The notes beneath the pieces were generated by a model. It was given only the letters and a program-made list of their open reading frames with translations, made no database searches and had not been told where the DNA came from. Of a stretch of DNA of 64,000 bases, positions 61,510 through 64,000 are shown piece by piece (position 1 is the stretch's first letter; every line of letters begins with the position of its first letter). The stretch spans positions 1 through 64,000 of the forward strand of contig USGU01000015.1 of NCBI GenBank assembly GCA_900554415.1, in the 5' to 3' direction. The position numbers were made by a program, and so were the translations under genes. Origin of the DNA: an uncultured Lachnospiraceae bacterium. GTDB lineage: Bacteria; Bacillota; Clostridia; Lachnospirales; Lachnospiraceae.

Positions 61510-62883
61510 ATGGAAAAAGAAAAGAAAGATACGGCATTATCCAAAGTACTGGGACCAATGCATATTTGGGCGTTGGGTGTCGGAATTGTTTTAGTCGGGG
61601 AGTTTATGGGATGGAACTATACGGTTGCCAAAGGAGGCTCATTAGGTTCTCTGATTGCACTTTGGACAGTGGCAATGTTTTACATTATGATTGTTATGAT
61701 GAATACAGAAATGGGTTCGGTAATGCCAGAAGCCGGAGGTCAGTATACAATGGCAAAATATCTGTTGGGTCCGTTGGCAGCTTTTAATGTAGGACTTATG
61801 CTTGTGTTTGAGTATGCAATGCTTGAAGCGGCGGATGCATTGGTTGTAGGACAACTTTTGGAGTCCCTTCATCCTGATATCAATGCACTCCCATATATTA
61901 TTTTAAGTTTGCTTTTGCTGACATATTTAAATTATAAAGGAGCGCATACATCCCTTACCTTAAATTTTATTATTACAGCGATTGCATTTGTTACGTTGAT
62001 TATCTTATTGTTTGCGACTAATTTCTGGGATGCACAGGCCACGCTGATAGATTTGAAAGCAATGACAGATGGACTGCCGTTTGGGTATCTTGGAATTATT
62101 GCAGCTATGCAGTTTTCTGTATGGTTCTTTCTGGGAATTGAGGGAAGTGCGCTGGCTGCAGAAGAGTGCCGTTCGGCAAGCCGTTCCATACCGGTAGGTG
62201 CGATGGTTGGGCTGACTACCTTGTTAATTGGTGCAACGATTACCTGGTTTGTTTGTTCTGGCTTAGTACCGGCGGAGGAACTTGGAATTTCTGCCTATCC
62301 GCTTTATGATGCGGCACTGGCAACAGGAAAGTTGTATGTAATTGTTGCATTGTTTGTGGGAACGATTATGGCTTGTCTTGCTTCGGCAAATGGATGTATC
62401 AATGATGCAAGCCGTGCATGGTATTCTTTATCAAAAGATAAATTGATTCCTGATTTTTTTGCTGTTACACATCCAAAATATAATACACCATACCGGGCAA
62501 TTGTATTTTTGCTTCCGGTTTCGATGGCATTTGCATTTACCGGTATGTTGGACCAGGTAGTAGCGTTCTCGATTTTTTCAGCACTTCTGGTCTATGCACT
62601 TACGATTGTAATGATGTTCAGGTTTCGGAAAATGTATCCACTTGGGAAAATTGAACGGGGATACATTTCCCCGATTTTTCCGGTTCCGGCTATTATCGCA
62701 GGCATATTAATTGTATTTATTTTTGTTGGAACTTATCTTGGATATTGGGTAAACATGCTGGGTGGAATTGCTTTTTATTTTCTTGCATCTCTCTGGTTTT
62801 TGAAAAGAAGAGCAAAGTTTATTGATAAGAAAGAATTTATTAAGGCTGGGGCAGAAAAATGGCCAAAGCCGGATATCAAATAG
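61510..62883 (+). CDS. APC-superfamily amino acid/amine permease
   Basis: A 457-residue transporter with about twelve hydrophobic helices. The beginning (LGPMHIWALGVGIVLVGEFM), the stretch MPEAGGQYTMAKYLLGPLAA and ASANGCINDASRAWYSLSKD resemble the ethanolamine/amino-acid permease branch of the APC superfamily. Start ATG 61510 behind GAGGAAGAGG. It is the last gene of an operon with three tiny membrane proteins and a strong operator in front. Substrate not determinable; ethanolamine or an amino acid is likely. Confidence 0.85.
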   Translation: MEKEKKDTALSKVLGPMHIWALGVGIVLVGEFMGWNYTVAKGGSLGSLIALWTVAMFYIMIVMMNTEMGSVMPEAGGQYTMAKYLLGPLAAFNVGLMLVFEYAMLEAADALVVGQLLESLHPDINALPYIILSLLLLTYLNYKGAHTSLTLNFIITAIAFVTLIILLFATNFWDAQATLIDLKAMTDGLPFGYLGIIAAMQFSVWFFLGIEGSALAAEECRSASRSIPVGAMVGLTTLLIGATITWFVCSGLVPAEELGISAYPLYDAALATGKLYVIVALFVGTIMACLASANGCINDASRAWYSLSKDKLIPDFFAVTHPKYNTPYRAIVFLLPVSMAFAFTGMLDQVVAFSIFSALLVYALTIVMMFRFRKMYPLGKIERGYISPIFPVPAIIAGILIVFIFVGTYLGYWVNMLGGIAFYFLASLWFLKRRAKFIDKKEFIKAGAEKWPKPDIK

Positions 62884-62936
62884 AAAGTGTGAAAACTAAA
62901 GAACCGCCGTGTACCGAACGGTATGCACGGTGATGT

Positions 62937-62975
62937 GAGTAGGAGGCTAATCAATTAATGATTAGCCTCCTACTC
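62937..62975. terminator. Bidirectional terminator, 17-bp perfect stem
   Basis: gagtaggaggctaatca (62937-62953) pairs perfectly with 62959-62975 around loop attaa. It separates the converging permease operon and EIIC-like gene. A weaker hairpin (ccgtg/cacgg, 62908-62931 region) lies just before. Confidence 0.9.
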
Positions 62976-62992
62976 GATTTATAATAAATATT

Positions 62993-64000
62993 TTATTCTA
63001 AAACTGCTCCAGAAGGAATTGCTGAACCTTCTTCTTCGTTTTCTGCTTTTTCTTCTACAACATTTGCTTTGTCGTATTTCTTGAATACGATAGAACCAGC
63101 CAGTCCTGCAACACTACCACCGATAATACCAAGTACGATAGCGATGATAACTTTTACTGGTGCATTAAATGCAAATGGAGCAAGAAGTCCAGGAATTGGA
63201 GAAGCTGTTCCAGGTGCATTGTTGATGATTCCAAGTGCTGCGGCTGCAAGTCCGGCCAATCCGCCACCAAAGAAGTTTGATACGAAAATTGGAATCGGAT
63301 TTGAAGTAATAATATCTGCCTGAGTAAGAGGCTCTAACATAACAGCGATTACGTTGCTCTTGTCACCAAAGTGGAGACGTTTGAAAATAATTCCGTTTGT
63401 AAATGAACCACCAACACAAGCGATAGAAGCAATACCCATTGCAAGTCCATCAAGACCAAGCATAGCAGTAAGTGCCATTGAACTAAGTGGTGAAGTACAA
63501 ATCATCTTCATAATTCCGCCGAGTAAGAATCCCATAACCAGTGGAGACTGTGTAGCGGCTGCTGAAATTGTTTTTCCAATTGTAAGTAATGTAGAGTTAA
63601 CAACTGGGTTTACTGCGAAAGCAATTGCTCTTGCAAGTGGTGCTACTATTAATGCACCGGCAATTAAGTTAATACCTTCAGGAAGTTTCTTTTCGATATA
63701 AGGTGAAACAAGACCTACAATGTAACCAGCTACGAAACCAGGAAGAATACCATATCCTCCACATGCAAGACCAGCTACAACAGCGAGTACCGGGTTAGCG
63801 CCCATTCCGATTGGAACTAAGATTGCAGATGCAACTCCGCCAAGACTTCCGGCTGTAACACCGACTTCTTTAAAGAAAGTAAGTCCGAAAAGGTCACCAG
63901 TAATATAACTGTGAATTGCTTCTACTAAGAAAGAAGCGACAGCAGCATTTGCCATACCGGACATTGCGTCAGAACCTTTTGGCATTTTCATGCTAAAGAG
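62993..64000 (-). CDS. PTS EIIC-like membrane protein, 5' end possibly outside window
   Basis: At least 332 residues of a membrane protein of the EIIC_2 type phosphotransferase family, with eight or more hydrophobic segments, many Gly/Ala, and the family-like stretches QSPLVMGFLLGGIMKMICTS, PLSSMALTAMLGLDGLAMG and SNPIPIFVSNFFGGG. The acidic tail (VVEEKAENEEEGSAIPSG) is cytoplasmic. The frame remains open to base 64000 (L-F-S before the Met at 63991), so the true start may lie outside. No EIIA or EIIB partner is visible. Substrate unknown; some members may not be sugar transporters. Confidence 0.75.
   Translation of the reverse strand, partial: LFSMKMPKGSDAMSGMANAAVASFLVEAIHSYITGDLFGLTFFKEVGVTAGSLGGVASAILVPIGMGANPVLAVVAGLACGGYGILPGFVAGYIVGLVSPYIEKKLPEGINLIAGALIVAPLARAIAFAVNPVVNSTLLTIGKTISAAATQSPLVMGFLLGGIMKMICTSPLSSMALTAMLGLDGLAMGIASIACVGGSFTNGIIFKRLHFGDKSNVIAVMLEPLTQADIITSNPIPIFVSNFFGGGLAGLAAAALGIINNAPGTASPIPGLLAPFAFNAPVKVIIAIVLGIIGGSVAGLAGSIVFKKYDKANVVEEKAENEEEGSAIPSGAVLE

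Overview
The window looks like a chromosomal segment of an anaerobic, low-GC Gram-positive bacterium of the Lachnospiraceae (Clostridia). The evidence is an oxygen-sensitive class III ribonucleotide reductase (nrdD/nrdG), a class III fructose-bisphosphatase, HPr kinase, ROK glucokinase, a prfB programmed frameshift, a ZTP riboswitch in front of fhs, strong AGGAGG ribosome binding sites and AT-rich intergenic regions. The species is not determined. Most of the window is ordinary housekeeping sequence; accessory material is concentrated in the first 10 kb and in the last 4 kb.

Layout. 1-1140: right-hand end of a mobile or rearranged segment, with a tyrosine recombinase open to the left edge, a hairpin, a core-site-like inverted repeat, a terminator and a dispersed repeat, abutting a carbon-starvation protein (cstA) that has lost its N-terminal half. 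2191-6271 (minus): lipoprotein, ABC ATPase, ABC permease. 6395-10208: AT-rich island of secreted or anchored proteins of unknown function, an XRE-type membrane regulator, a decapitated secreted protein, and two promoters sharing a 37-bp upstream block. 10579-14952: nrdD, nrdG, GNAT acetyltransferase, threonine aldolase. 15011-22744: UPF0371 protein (minus), ftsH, a strongly structured intergenic element, uvrC, hprK, ROK kinase. 22873-29806: PBP1A (minus), YigZ, then on the minus strand HPF, PAP2 phosphatase and TypA. 30073-34944: SSB-like OB protein, dapA, dapB, fbp, Asp/Gly-rich lipoprotein. 35170-41459: secA, prfB, hom, lysC. 41594-43543: CYTH protein (minus, with a structured leader), DJ-1 protein, lipoprotein. 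43637-49915: protein quality-control block tig, clpP, clpX, lon, followed by engB. 49992-53215: FucO-type alcohol dehydrogenase and MATE exporter (both minus), helical unknown. 53452-60512: nucleotide and one-carbon block guaB, ZTP riboswitch, fhs, purB, a PurF-like protein without its catalytic cysteine, tmk. 60692-62883: operator-controlled operon of three tiny membrane proteins plus an APC-type permease. 62993-64000: EIIC-like PTS membrane protein cut by the window end.

How the genes work together: dapA/dapB, hom and lysC serve aspartate-family amino acid synthesis. guaB, fhs, purB and the PurF-like protein serve purine synthesis, with fhs under a riboswitch that senses ZTP, the alarm for lack of 10-formyl-THF. 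tig, clpP, clpX, lon and ftsH form the folding and proteolysis set. hprK and the ROK kinase link to carbon catabolite control. Most convergent gene pairs are separated by a perfect or near-perfect bidirectional hairpin terminator. The best candidates for something undescribed are the three-small-subunit APC transporter operon, the nucleophile-less PurF protein, the twin-promoter secreted-protein island, and two structured intergenic elements (18856-18947 and 42082-42128).
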